In this document: positions 32,564-43,450 of the stretch, piece by piece
Numbering within the stretch: position 1 is the stretch's first letter
Layout: every line of letters starts with the position of its first letter
NCBI GenBank assembly: GCA_014529385.2
Contig: CM043958.1
Location: forward strand, 91,976,435-92,040,434
Direction of reading: 5' to 3'
Length of the DNA stretch: 64,000 bases
Source: Adiantum capillus-veneris
Lineage: Eukaryota > Streptophyta > Polypodiopsida > Polypodiales > Pteridaceae
Made by a program: the position numbers and the translations under genes
Notes under the pieces: model-generated
What the model saw: the letters and a program-made list of their open reading frames with translations, nothing else
The model's database searches: none
What the model was told of the DNA's origin: nothing

Positions 32564-34235
32564 ATCTTGTAATCGAGATCTCCATGATATGGCACCTCCA
32601 ACCAATGTAAAGACATAGCCTGATGTAGATCTCCTCTTATCCAAGTCTCCTGCATAATCTGAGTTAGTGTATCCTCTAACACTCAAATCCTGACTACCAT
32701 AGCATATACGCATACTCTTTGTATGTTTTAAGTATCTCACGATACCTTTCACTGCCTCCCAATGTTTCTTGCCGGGATTTTTCATATATCTGCTAACCAC
32801 TCCCACTGCAAATGCAATATCCGGACGCGTAGCAATCATTACATACATCAAACTACCCACTGCAGACGCATATGGAATCTTATCCATTTCAGCCTTTTCT
32901 TCCTCAGACACAGGACAATCTTGTTTGCTAAGTTTCACATATGGTGGCAATGGAACACTCAATGCCTTTCCCTTCTCCATATTGAAACGTTGCAAAACCT
33001 TGTCAATATACTCTGTTTGAGATAACCAAATCAACTTCTTTGATCTGTCTCTCTCAATGCGCATACCAAGTATATGACTTGCCTCACCCATGTCTTTCAT
33101 GTCAAATGATTTTGCCATCTTTGACTTCAAAGCTGAAATTTCTTCCAAGTGTTTGCCAGCAACAATCAACATGTCATCCACATACAAAATAAGGATCAGC
33201 CAACTGCCATCCTTAGCCTTCTTTGTATATAGACAGTGATCGAACTCATTACGTTTGTAGCCTTGAGAAAGCATAAACTGGTGGAACTTATGGTACCATG
33301 CCCTCGGTGATTGTTTTAAGCCATAAAGACTTTTTAACAATTGGCATACCAAATCTTCCTTGCCTTTTTCAACAAACCCTTCTAGCTACTGAATGTAAAT
33401 TTCCACATCTAAATCACCATGCAAGAACGCTGTCTTGACATCCATTTGGTGCAACACCAAATCCAATATAGCAACCAATGCAAGAAAGCATCTCAATGTA
33501 GTCATCTTGACCCACTGGAGAGAAGACTTCATCAAAGTCAATGCCTTGTTCTTGCTTAAAGCCCTTGGCAACAAGCCTTGCTTTGTACTTTGGTTGACTA
33601 TCATGAGCGATGATCTTATACCTGTAAACCCATTTACAAGGTAGAGCCTTTTTGCCCTGTGGTAATTTAACTAGCTTCCATGTCTGGTTTTTATGCGGAG
33701 CTGTCATCTTTGACTGCATGGCCAACTGCCATTTTTTCGAGTCAACCACTTGTAATGCTTCCTTGTAACAAGATGGTTCTCCACAATCTGTGAGCATGAA
33801 ATAATTTAGAGATGGCACATAACGATCAGGTGGTTTGGAGAGATGCTCAGAACGTCTCACCACAACTGATTCTGCCTCTCTAGCCACTATAGGCTGTTCC
33901 TGAGCCTGACCATGCTGTCTTGATGTGCTAGCACTAGGTCCATCTTCCCTAAAGACAACTCTTCTGATCTCCTCTGTCTTCTCTGGCTTAGCGTGAAACT
34001 TGGCTTCATTGAAATGCATATCATTGCTACGAATAAGTTTTCTGGACTCAGGATCCCAAAGCCGGTAACCCATCTCGCCCGATTCTCCGTAGCCAAGAAA
34101 TATACACTTCTTGCTCTTTGGTTCTAACTTATTCTTGAACTCCTTAGGAATATGGCTATAAGCTTCACAACCAAAGACTCTGAGATGCTTATATGAAGGT
34201 GCCTTGCCTGTCCATAGCAATCTCGACCACTGCAC
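32564..34235 (-). pseudogene. element Y: integrase end, reverse transcriptase, RNase H start
   Basis: Two frames. The first (33414-34235) has HLRVFGCEAYSHIPKEF, KKCIFLGYGESGEMGYRLW, then reverse transcriptase N-part [13 protein letters not shown] and [21 protein letters not shown] frameshift near 33500 moves to [17 protein letters not shown], then to the second frame (33352 leftwards) with LYGLKQSPRAWYHK, catalytic YVDDMLIV and RNase H start YAGDLDKRRSTSGYVF. It ends abruptly at the inversion breakpoint 32563. Frameshifts and an in-frame stop near 33389 show it is inactive. Confidence 0.93.
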
Positions 34236-35073
34236 TCTTATCCAGAACCCTACTAGGAGACATGTTGATCAAATGAATTGCTGTAGCCACTGCTTCCGTC
34301 CAAAATCCATCAGGCAACTCAGCATTTGACAACATGCTTCTGACCTTCTCTTGTATGGTCCTATTCATAAGTTCTGCAACTCCATTTTGTGAAGGATTGT
34401 ATGGTGCAGTAAGTTCCCCCTTTATCCCTTTTGCTTCACAAAAGTCTTGAAAAGCTTTGGAAACGTACTCTCCACCATTGTCAGTTATCAAGCACTTCAG
34501 CTTCTGACCACTCTGATTCTCCACAAGTTGCAAGAATGTCTTAAAGACCTTGAGCACCTTGTCCTTGTGCTTCAAAAAGTAAACCCATACTTTGCGAGAA
34601 TAGTCATCTATGAATGTACAAAAGTACGCTGCTCCCCCTAGTGACAAACTATGCATTGGTCCTCATAGATCACTGTGCACAAGAGCTAACCGCCCGTCCC
34701 TACGATTCCTCTTTGATCTGTGCGGTTTCTGTGTTTGCTTACCATAAAAACAATGCTCACAAAACTCGAAATCTTGAAATGAAAAACCAGGCAAATAACC
34801 ATAATGAGAAAGTATTTCCATTCCTCTTTTTGACATATGTCCCAGCCTACGATGCCACAGTGACACACTTGGCTGCTCAATCACATTAATTACATGGTTT
34901 TTAATCTCTGAAACATGTAAAGTGTACAGAGTTCCTGACTCACTGCCATGTGCTACAGTCATCGAACCTTTGGAGATCTTCCAAGCGTTGTTCCCAAAAA
35001 CTGTCACATAACCCGCATCATCCAACTTCCCTGTACTGATCACTCTTTCGGATTGCTGGAACATGTTTGACAT
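34189..35073 (-). pseudogene. element Y: gag-pre-integrase and integrase
   Basis: The frame 34663-35073 contains VTVFGNNAWKISKGSMTVA, SLWHRRLGHMSKRGME and the zinc ligands FCEHCFYGKQ. The next frame (34189-34656) has YFCTFIDDYSRKVWVYFLK, ITDNGGEYVS (second catalytic D) and PSQNGVAELMNRT (catalytic E). A stop near 34659-34661 separates the two, right where the first catalytic Asp (LVHSD) ends. Confidence 0.93.
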
Positions 35074-36190
35074 TCTTGAGCCATAAAGAAGAGCTATTCT
35101 GAAACTTCAATTGCACATCTCCCACTCCAAGTATGTCACAAACCTGCTCATTGCCAAGTCTGACATAATCTTTAGTAGTCACATATGATGTAAACCACTC
35201 TTTGTGCGGAGAAACATGTAAAGATGCCCGTGAGTCGATAATCCAATCACTCATAGCATGTCCATCCTCTGCAGTCAAGAAAACAGAATCAAGATTGCTT
35301 GTGAGGAAGATGTCACCAGCTGCTATACCAGAATCACTGTCTGAACCAGATCCTGTGACATTCACCTCTTCAATCTTCACTGAACTCTTCTTTTCATCTT
35401 GCTCAGAACTCTTTGTTTTGCCTTTTTCTTGTTTCCACTTAGTACAGTCTCTCTTCATGTGACCCTTCTTGCCACAATGGTAGCATTCTATGTCATCCTT
35501 TGACTTTGAGTCACGAGAATTACTTCGGTTTTGTGCCTTCTTACCCTTCTTCTCTTTAGACTGTTGTCTTCCTCGAACGACCAAAGCACTATTGCCTTTG
35601 CCTTTGTCAATGTTCTTCCTATTCACTTCCTCCGTGAGCAAGCTGCCTTCTACATTGGCACTTGTAAGACCTTATGGCGCGACATAATTACTTAACGCTG
35701 TGCGAAAAGTATCCCAACTGTCTAGCAAAGTGATTAAGAGAAACATAGCCTTCACTGAATCTGGAAAGACTATCTCCTGTGCTGTTAACTGGCTGAAAAT
35801 TGTGTGAAATTCATTGAGATGATTTGACATGGTTGTCCCTTCCTTCATCTTCAAATCCACCAATTTCTTGAGCCAGTAAATCTGAGAAGCAGCACTTTGT
35901 TTCTCGTACATACCACATAGCTTTTGCCATACGCCATACGCTGTAGTCTCTTCTGCTACATTGAAGTAAACATTTTCTGCCAGTGTCAGCATGATTGTGG
36001 AACAAGCTAACTCGTCAAGATCTTCCCACTCATCTTCAGCCATACCTTCTGGTCTCTCCCCTTTGAGCTTCAGTGGCTTCACTTGTTTTTTCTGCACCAA
36101 AACCTGCCAAATTTGCTTCTTCCAGAATGGAAAGTTTGTGCCATCCAACTTCTTTATGTTGTAAAGAGTCTCACTCTGAGAAGATGCCAT
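35018..36190 (-). pseudogene. element Y: gag and protease
   Basis: Gag starts at 36190 (MASSQSETLYNIKKLDGTNF, then WKKQIWQVLVQKK and the UBN2-type helices ELACSTIMLTLAENVYF). A frameshift near 35670 leads to 35018-35641 with a Lys-rich linker, intact zinc knuckle CYHCGKKGHMKRDC, and a protease region in which the active site reads WIIDSRAS rather than IDSGAS. The Gly-to-Arg change would inactivate the protease. Confidence 0.92.
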
Positions 36191-37241
36191 ATCTGAAAAA
36201 CTGTTTACTTCTAGGAAAAATCCGACAGAGTTTCCCCTGTAAAGTGGCCTCTGTACACAGTGAACAAGCTGTAAACAACAAGCTGAACACCTTTCCTCAG
36301 GAACTGTCAGTATTTTGGAAAAATTTTGACAGAGTCTCCCTTGTAAACTGAGCTCTGGGAACCAAAAGATAGCTCAAAAACAATCATAAATAGCTGACCA
36401 GTGACAAATCTTAAAATCTCTGTAATATGCTGTCCTGTAAGCATACACTGTCTCCTGTCTGAGCGATCATAGAACCTGTATCTGTCTCAAGGCTGAACCC
36501 TGAACAATGCCTCAACGGCCTGACGCATAAGATGCAATCCAGTGTCTACACAAAGTCATACATCCTAAGGGATAAAAGTCGCCGAAGAGGATGCGTGTAG
36601 AGGGAAACTCCAACAACCTAATCCACCTCACACTGGGTAACCCAGCCCGCAGTGCTCGGCTTCAAAAAACCTCACATACGACCCTCATAGATGGCTCAGC
36701 AAACTGCCCAGAACTAGCATACATCCCACAATAGATCAATTACTGTCCTATGACCGCTGTGGCGGTCTGTCTGCTAGCGTGACTCACAACTAGCAGACCC
36801 ACAATCACAGTACATCAATTTGCAATACATGCCAGTGGTGTCAAGCCATCGTATGGCCACACCTCCCCTGGAACCTGGCAAGCACAAGAAGTAGCAATGC
36901 AGACTGCAATATATATATCTCATGATATATATGTGTACCTGGTCTATAGATGATGCTTTGAAGACGAATGAGTGATGTATGTCGATGTCGATATCGATGC
37001 CAACCACCTCCTGCTTGCCAATCTACACAAGACGGATTTCTTTGTGGCGGCTGAAATCTATCTTCTGCCGTAGTGCTCAGAACGAAATTCTGAGGGCATA
37101 AACGACTTTGAAAGTGGGGTAAAACCCCAGGTCACCTACTGGAAACGCTCCCGGAACGCCGAGTGTGAATTTTCGAACTCCGGGTGCAACATCTGTCTGA
37201 AAAGTGCGCGCGCGCGATTGCGCAAATACACACTGAACTTG
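36191..37241 (-). other. element Y leader (untranslated)
   Basis: About 1 kb between primer site and gag. It has two copies (about 36210-36240 and 36315-36350) of a motif also in the Z leader (sense CAGTTTACAAGGGAGACTCT then GTCAAAATTTTTCC). Near the primer site is a GGGG-TTTTA-CCCC hairpin (37115-37129) that is conserved in two other leaders of the window. Confidence 0.65.
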
Positions 37242-37254
37242 GCTCTGATACCAA
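37242..37254 (-). other. element Y primer-binding site
   Basis: TTGGTATCAGAGC on the minus strand, one base inside the LTR. Confidence 0.95.
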
Positions 37255-37255
37255 T

Positions 37256-37479
37256 TGAAGTCGCGGAGTGGAGCGTGGATCGACTCACACACAGAGAGAG
37301 ATGCACAGAGAGCTTACACAGTACATAGTACACAGAGAAATCTGTGTGAAGGGTTATCTCCCAAAACCTTATTATCCACAAAAGTATATGTGAGTATATA
37401 AAAAGAGTTAGTGATAAGTGAGTTAGGAGGGCGGGTGGCCATATCCGTATAAGAGGCCACTTGGTCTTTAATCCCAACA
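37256..37479 (-). repeat. element Y 5' LTR
   Basis: 224 bp, TGTTGGGATTAAAGACC to CTCCGCGACTTCA on the minus strand. TATA-like TATATACTCACATATAC lies in the middle (near 37390-37403). It sits inside the X integrase frame. Confidence 0.93.
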
Positions 37480-38330
37480 CATTTAACCTTGGTACCTGTT
37501 TCATTCTCCACAAAGGCTTTCCACCTTTGAAATATGGAAAATACATCCGACTTATTCTTCATGACATAAACCCATGTTTTTCTAGTTGCATCGTCTATGA
37601 ATGTTACATAGTACAATGAGCCACCAAGTGATGGTGTACTTGTAGGACCCAAACATCAGAATGAACCAACTCAAGTTTTTTATTTTTTCTTTCATTTCCT
37701 GATTTTTGAAATTTTACCCTCTTTTGTTTACCATAAATACAATCTTCACAAAACTCTAAGTCCACTTCTTTCAAACCTGGTAGAAGCTTCTTCATTTGAA
37801 GGATTTGCATTCCTTTAGCACTCATATGCCCAAGCCGGTAGTGCCACACCACACTGTCAACTTCTGTAGTTGCTGCACAAGCTAAAGGTTGTGTGCTGAT
37901 AGTACACAAGTAAACTGTACCTACCTTTTCTCCCTTGGCAACCACCAAAGATCCCTTTGAGATCTTCCATCGTTTGTTTCCGAATGCAATGTTGTGACCT
38001 TCATCGTCCAATTGTCCTGTAGAGATAAATTTTCCGAAGAGAAGGAACATGCCTAATATCTTTAAGCTTCCATTCATTTCCGTTAGCAGTTTTGACAGAA
38101 ACTGCACCTTTGCCGACAATCTCACAAGCTTCATCATCTCCCAAGTATACATACCCAAAATTACCTTTGGTGTAATCTTGGAAATGTTGCTTGTGTGGTG
38201 TAGGAAGGAAACTTCATTGTTCTGCAGCATAGACGAGATCAATGGATCTATTACGTATATTTTATTTTGAACCTCAGTGGGTAGAAGCGAGATAGCGTGC
38301 CTAACATGAATCAATGGCAGAGATTAGACT
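37480..38330 (-). pseudogene. element X: protease region, gag-pre-integrase, integrase start
   Basis: The minus frames encode VIDPLISS (decayed protease), ISTGQLDDEGHNIAFGNKRW, WHYRLGHMSAKGMQILQ, FCEDCIYGKQKRVKF and LVHSDVW, then after a frameshift LYYVTFIDDATRKTWVYVM and FVENETGTKVKC, where the Y LTR interrupts. Upstream (right of about 38340) X is cut off by the inverted-motif locus, so gag and the 5' LTR are missing. Confidence 0.92.
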
Positions 38331-38351
38331 TAAGATATTTCAGCGGGCTGT

Positions 38352-38700
38352 CACTACCACAAACCCATGAGTCAATACCGAATGATTGGGGCAGCTATCA
38401 AATTCCATAAGCCACTGACTTGCTTGGTATTGACCCATGTCTTAGTGGTAGTGAGCCATCTAATGAACTAAGCGTGACTTATAAAGAAAAACTTGAGACA
38501 TAACACAACAACGTTGACGACTGTCGCGAAGACATGGGTCAATACCGAGCGAGTGGTATCACTATCAAATTCCATAAGCCACTGACTCGCTTGGTATTGA
38601 CCCATGTCTTAGATAAAGTGAGCCATGTAATGAACCAAGCGTGACTTATAAAGAGCTTGAGAAGTACCACAAAGCAATGTTGACAACCGCATCCTTTTCG
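38352..38700. repeat. left array of CGCTTGGTATTGACC motif with CACTAC ends
   Basis: Two tandem units of about 175-185 bp. Each has the 15-bp motif in opposite orientations (about 38370-38386 / 38420-38436, and 38536-38552 / 38587-38603), separated by ATCAAATTCCATAAGCCACTGAC. Unit 1 is bounded by TCACTACCACAAACCCATGAG (38351) and CATGTCTTAGTGGTAGTGA (38436-38458), inverted repeats that begin CACTACCAC. CACTA-type (En/Spm) transposons have CACTA ends and subterminal copies of a short motif in both orientations. The class assignment is inference; no transposase is visible. Confidence 0.7.
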
Positions 38701-38868
38701 TGGAGTTGGAGACACTGCGCAGGCACAAGAAGTCTTGTTGATCAAGGTTGAAAATGCACGCCTCCTCTGACCTTCTAGGCAACAATATCTGTGCATGTAG
38801 AGACGCTGAGCTGATTAGAACTTGCAACTCCTCTTCATTCTCTTCGTCGATTTGCTCTAAAATAATCA
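38609..38868 (-). pseudogene. possible last exon of H3-like gene, acidic
   Basis: After an acceptor-like TTATTTTAG (near 38860) an open frame encodes QIDEENEEELQVLISSASL.. and ends LVHYMAHFI before a stop at 38609, overlapping the left motif array. The preceding H3-like exon ends AAAG|GTAAGG near 38929, giving an intron of about 65 bp. The phases do not match in the frame used upstream, so either a further frameshift exists or this is not its true partner. Confidence 0.35.
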
Positions 38869-38929
38869 AATCCTTTGATAAAGGCTCCTCGTTGGATGGC
38901 CCTTGTGAAGCAGAGCCTTTCCCTTACCT

Positions 38930-39686
38930 TTCTTGAGCTTTATCCGTGGCTGGCTCATTCTCCTCCCTTAATGGCACAGGATCCTCCCTAACAGGAAAGG
39001 GCTCCTTCCTTACAGGCACAAGATCCTCCCTTACAGGCACAGGCTCTGGATCGTCCATGACTTGCTCATTTTTCTTCATAACTGGTTCCTCCACAACTAT
39101 CTCTGTTTCTTCAATGATCGCCTCAGGGTCCACCCTGGCCTGCTCATCCCCTCATCGGCTGGCTCAACTTGCCCATCTGTGTCATTCCTCTCGACCTGTG
39201 ATCGTGTCCTTCTGCTGTTTAATCCCGCCCTAGAAGGCTCTGTCTGTCGTGCACAAGGATGGAGAGGGGGGATGTTAAGAATATCCATGGTTCTACTATC
39301 TCGGATAGGTACTGGCTGAAGCAGCCCATTGTAGCGAAAGTGCAACCTCCGAAAAGTGTCAAAATCCCGTGGCATGATAGTAACGTGGTGTGTATGGGTA
39401 GCCAAGATATATCCATCGCTGAAGAATTCAACGAGGTAGTCTTCTGCAATTTCTTGCAGGCAGAGAAGTGTACTGCTGGCCCATCGCATGCCAACTCTCC
39501 ACTGTTTGCAAATCTCTCGCACTACTCATTGGAAAGGAAGACATGGAATGGCCGGTTGCATGTGTCGTTCGATCCTTCGCAGCTCTTGCAATACACCTTT
39601 GTGTGCCGCATATTGGCGTCTTCTTGCTTGAGCATTCAAAGAGTCACCTGTTGCCCTTCTCGGCGTGGCCTTTGCATGAGGCATCT
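38930..39686 (-). pseudogene. histone H3-like domain gene with long acidic C-terminal extension
   Basis: An acceptor-like TATTTGTAG is followed by ATG at 39684. The frame gives a short basic N tail (MPHAKATPRRATGDSLNAQ), then a segment that aligns without gaps to histone H3: LQELRRIERH (alpha-N), CLPFQ, a TGA stop at 39526-39528 where H3 has Arg, VVREICKQW (alpha-1), RWASSTLLCLQEIAEDYLVE (alpha-2), HVTIMPRDFDTFRRL (loop 2/alpha-3). The RW, AEDYLV and DF-RRL choices resemble centromeric H3, although loop 1 has the canonical length. About 100 further residues include repeats of PVREDPVPLRE type; a one-base shift near 39153 leads into them. The exon ends AAAG|GTAAGG. Histones package DNA in nucleosomes; this copy is broken as read. 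It lies between two arrays of one inverted motif. Confidence 0.8.
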
Positions 39687-39799
39687 CTACAAATATCATA
39701 ACAGAAAACTACATATCATTTGTTGCACAAGGGACTTAAGATTTCTAGGGTCAGCACGAAGCGAAGAAATGCACCAAATACTGTTGTATTGCCTCTACT

Positions 39800-40342
39800 C
39801 GCTTGGTACCGACCTCAGAAAAGTATAATAGCAAACATCATAAATAAAGACGATGGTCAGTACCAAGCGGAGAGTGAAATTAACAGAGTTTACCTTCCCT
39901 TATTCGCTTGGTACTGACCTTAGAAAGTGTAATAGATAACATCATTTATATTTTCTGAAGTCAGTACCAAGCAAACATGTGCAACGAACAGAGTTTGCCT
40001 TCCCTTATTCGCTTGGTACTGACTTCAAAAAAGTGTAATAGCAAACATCATTTATATTTTTTGAGGTCAATACCAAGCAAACAGGTGCAACGAATAGAGT
40101 TTGCCTTCCCTTATTCGCTTGGTACTGACCTTAGAAAAGTGTAATAGCAAACATCATTACTATTTTTTGAGGTCAGTACCAAGCGAGCAAGTGCAACAAA
40201 CAGGGTTTACCTTCCCTTATTTGCTGGTACCGACCTCAGAAAAGTGTAATAGCAAACATCATTAATAAAGACGATCGTCAGTACCAAGCAACTAGGTGCA
40301 ACGAGCAAAGTTTGACTTCCCTTATTCGCTTGGTACGGACCA
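39800..40342. repeat. right array: six ~105-bp units with inverted 15-bp motif
   Basis: CGCTTGGTAYTGACC occurs in plus orientation at about 39800, 39904, 40010, 40115, 40221 and 40325, with the reverse complement GGTCAGTACCAAGCG in between at about 39855, 39959, 40064, 40169 and 40275. Constant words are AAGTGTAATAGCAAACATCAT and GAGTTTGCCTTCCCTTATT. The period is close to 105 bp. The motif is the same as in the left array at 38.35-38.7 kb, so both belong to one element. Confidence 0.9.
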
Positions 40343-40656
40343 CACAAAATACAAGTGCACAAAAGTGTAGTAGCATACCTCTTCACTGTGTGAAGAGTTC
40401 TGCGTCACTAAAGCACTACAAAACAGGAGTAAGAGGAGAATGCGCAAAAAGGAGGAGCACTAGAGAGTAAGAGGGGATGCGCAAAAAGGGTTGGGAGCAC
40501 AAAAGAGATGATTTTCTTACTGCATAGCGTCAACGGGGGTAGAGTTAAAATGCTGGGTAGTAGAGGATGTGAAAAGAGGCAGAAGAGCGCTCATCTGGGA
40601 CGAGGGTATAGTTAAAATGTTTGGCGGGGGTACTGCCTCTAAACTTAGAATGCTTA
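40343..40656. other. direct repeats next to the array
   Basis: Contains CACTACAAAACAGGAG near 40414, a direct repeat AGTAAGAGG.GATGCGCAAAAAG (about 40430 and 40467), and a second pair TAGAGTTAAAATGCTGG / TATAGTTAAAATGTTTG. No gene. It could be the right end or an intron of the same locus. Confidence 0.4.
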
Positions 40657-40919
40657 CCTTGGCGATGGTGACAACTTCACTTATGCACATGATTACACCC
40701 AAGATTGTGGTTGGTAGATCGTACTGCATGGGAATCTGAGCCCCCGTTTATTACTGGTTGTCCTTGTGAGCACAACCCACGTGCCTTTTTCGAGTGACCG
40801 TTTAGAGTCAGACACCGATCGTCGTTGCAGTCGCCGTCTCCATCTCTAAGTAGAACAAATAGATCGCCCTTGACATGGTTTGGTGGGGTAAATTCAATAT
40901 AGCTGTGGTTCTTTGACAT
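40657..40919 (-). CDS. possible upstream exon, unrecognised
   Basis: A minus frame from ATG 40919 (MSKNHSYIEFTPPNHVKGDL) is open for 80 codons. A second frame ends in TILGVIMCISEVVTIAK at a textbook donor, CCAAG|GTAAGC (exon end 40658). If this is an exon, the next acceptor on the strand is that of the H3-like exon at 39686, and the six-unit array would lie in the intron. The two frames would need a one-base correction to join. No family recognised. Confidence 0.4.
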
Positions 40920-40949
40920 GGTTTTGTTACCTTATAAGTGCATAGTTCA

Positions 40950-43450
40950 GCTTTCCATTCATCTTTATTGTAGGCAAATGTACTTTTAGTTGGTCACCAT
41001 TGAGAGAGAGTTCTAAGATTTTATTTCCCCAATCTTGAATGGATTTGTACATCCACACCCAAGGAACTCCCAATACCATGTTCTTGTTCAAATTTCATAT
41101 GGGATACATATAAAAGTATGTGGATAGAGAAACTCATACCAAAGAAGGTGGAGACCAATCATACCCAAGATTGGTGTGAATTCCTTGCGACATGCTTTTA
41201 CTTTAGCATGACACCATTCCAAGGGCTATGTTGTGGCCTTCTTGTAAGTGGAATATTTGACTACATTGATTCTATCACCTATATCTTCTAAGGCATTGAA
41301 TCTAATTCTATCTTTCAATGTCAATGTGATTCTCATATTGTCCATCAAGCCATTCATCATTTGTTTCTACCTCATCTTTTCCTAAGGCTCGAGTAAAATG
41401 GAGAGCTTGAACTTGTAATATCTTCACTCGCATGAGTTTTGGGGTCAGTTGATTGATTTCCTCTTCAATACTCAAATGCGAACCTCTTCTGGAGCTTCAT
41501 CAATGAAATATTGATGTATGATCCTACATTCTTTTGCTACATGCATTTGTTCTAGCAATTCATCGATTAGTGGCAAATTATATTTGTGTAATCACCAATC
41601 ACTTATCGAATTCTCCATGACTTCTCTATTTAAAGTGGCCAACTTAATAGCCACAGTTGGTAAAACACTTTCAACCACAAATGGACCATGTCCTTTTTTC
41701 TTGAAATTTAATATATGCTGTTTTAGGGAATATACTAACATGAGATCCCTTGCTTGAAGATTTTGGTCAATAGATGAAAGTCAAAGAACTATTTTTTATT
41801 CCTTTTTTGGACATTGATACGTGCAATGCCTTCCAACCTTTGCTCATCAAAGTGTTCAAGATTGTCTAAACGTTCAAAGAATTCATGACACTCTATTTTT
41901 TTTGCAACTCGGAGTGCTGGAAGTAGAAATTCCATGGGTAGTACTGTATAAAGTCCATACACTTGATTGAAAGGTGTAGCATTCAAAGATATTTTGTACA
42001 AAACCCTATAATCCCAAAGATCTAAATGAAGAATCATCTCCCAATCACTATTACCAGAGCTCACAATCTTTGTAAGCATTGAGCTAAGTATTTTGTTTGT
42101 ATCCTCTACTTGGCCATTATCTTGAGTTTGATATGGTGGGAGCTTGTTATGGATAAACATAAACTCATTCAATAAATTTTCTATCACCTCATTGAGAAAA
42201 GTTATACCTTGATCACTCACCTGTTTAGTCAAAAGTCCGTATCTTGTGAATACACACTCATATAAGAATGCAATTGTGGCTTAGTCAGATAGTGTGTGGC
42301 TACAATGATATATTGTATCTAGGATTTGTAGGTGCTGGGTGGCTATATATGACAAATAAAGTCAATTATCCATTTTGAAAATTTCCTTGCTCCCATCATC
42401 GATGATAATGGCATGCTATCCATGCAGGTTGGCATTTTAGCCCTTTGGCAAGCATCAAATTGTCTCACAAAACCTTTTTCATCAACAAACAAAGTTAGCC
42501 ACCATATTCCAACCATTAGTATTAATCTAGCCATGGTTTTATGGGATAAATGACCTCGTGCTAGACTTGCATGTTCATGTTCTAACATAGGAATATATTC
42601 ATCTTCATTAGCACATAATCTCAATTGTTGGTCTTTCCCTCATTGGTACAATTGTTGTCCAATCATGCTATAATTCATTTCCTCTATTTCAATTGCTCAT
42701 ATCTTCAAGAAATTTCTACTTTTTCAAGCACTCTATCAAATGTTTCCTCCATTTTGGTACGATGGATATTTGGAATAAAGTAGCATGAGGTATAGCTACC
42801 ATCTTTTGCATTGAGAGCATGTTTTATATAAGCGTGAACATCCCGTTTCATAGCTTTTCAATAAACCCCTAACCATGTAAGTCTTCTCAACGTTTGGTTC
42901 CTTGAAAAATGGATCTCAAATACTATTTCATGAGGTTGATTTAAGTAGTTAGCTTGTTCCTTAGGGCTTATGCACAAGAGTAGAATTCCAAATTTTTTTT
43001 GTACGATCTTCCTACTAGCCAATTTCTCAATCATCTTTGGTTTCATAATAAGTGGAATGTACAAATCTACTTGTGCTATGGTTATTAAAGCAACCGAGTC
43101 CTCTGACAATCTTAGTATCATCACTATGAAAAAAAAATACGCATCTAGCAAATTATCATCAAATACTTTGGGAGGTTCCCTTGAGGTGATCATTAATGAT
43201 CATCACTTTGATGTGTGGTGCCTTTCTTAACAGCCACTATAAAGTCAAACTCTAGTAAGACAATGAACCATCTTATTGTTCAACATGTATTATACGTTTT
43301 TTTGACTAGATAGAGTAGTGCATGGTGATCTATAAAGAACACAAACTTATTTTCCAATAAGTAATGTTTCAACTTCTTGACATCATAATTCATACCAAGG
43401 ACTTATCAATCTATCATAGTGTAACTCTTTTTAGTTGTGTTAAATTGCCT
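40950..43450 (-). pseudogene. decayed Ty3/gypsy polyprotein fragments
   Basis: Read right to left: RNase H remnant (FIDHHALLYLVKK near 43320, LLEFDFIVAVKKGTTH near 43230), a linker (42858-43193), the HHCC zinc region (GHLSHKTMARLIL.. FDACQRAKMPTC, 42343-42624), integrase part (TQDNGQVEDTNK, 41789-42232) and integrase end (GHGPFVVESVL, IKLATLNREVMEN, 41500-41740). Beyond it, at about 40960-41090, a protease-like stretch (MVLGVPWVWMYKSIQDW) is out of order and must come from a second copy. Stops and shifts throughout show age. Confidence 0.75.

Noticed and set aside
39097-39522. Calling the H3-like gene CENH3 outright
   Set aside because: Loop 1 has canonical H3 length and the gene has an unusual tail, a stop and a frameshift; centromere function cannot be inferred from three similar residues.
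39800-40342. Regular ~105-bp repeats resembling a CRISPR array
   Set aside because: The repeated motif alternates in orientation, the interval sequence is itself conserved, and the surroundings are eukaryotic with introns and retrotransposons.
40657-40729. LGVIMCISEVVTIAK as an Alba-domain helix
   Set aside because: Only a ~15-residue resemblance, no RNA-binding loop, and the frame is uncertain.
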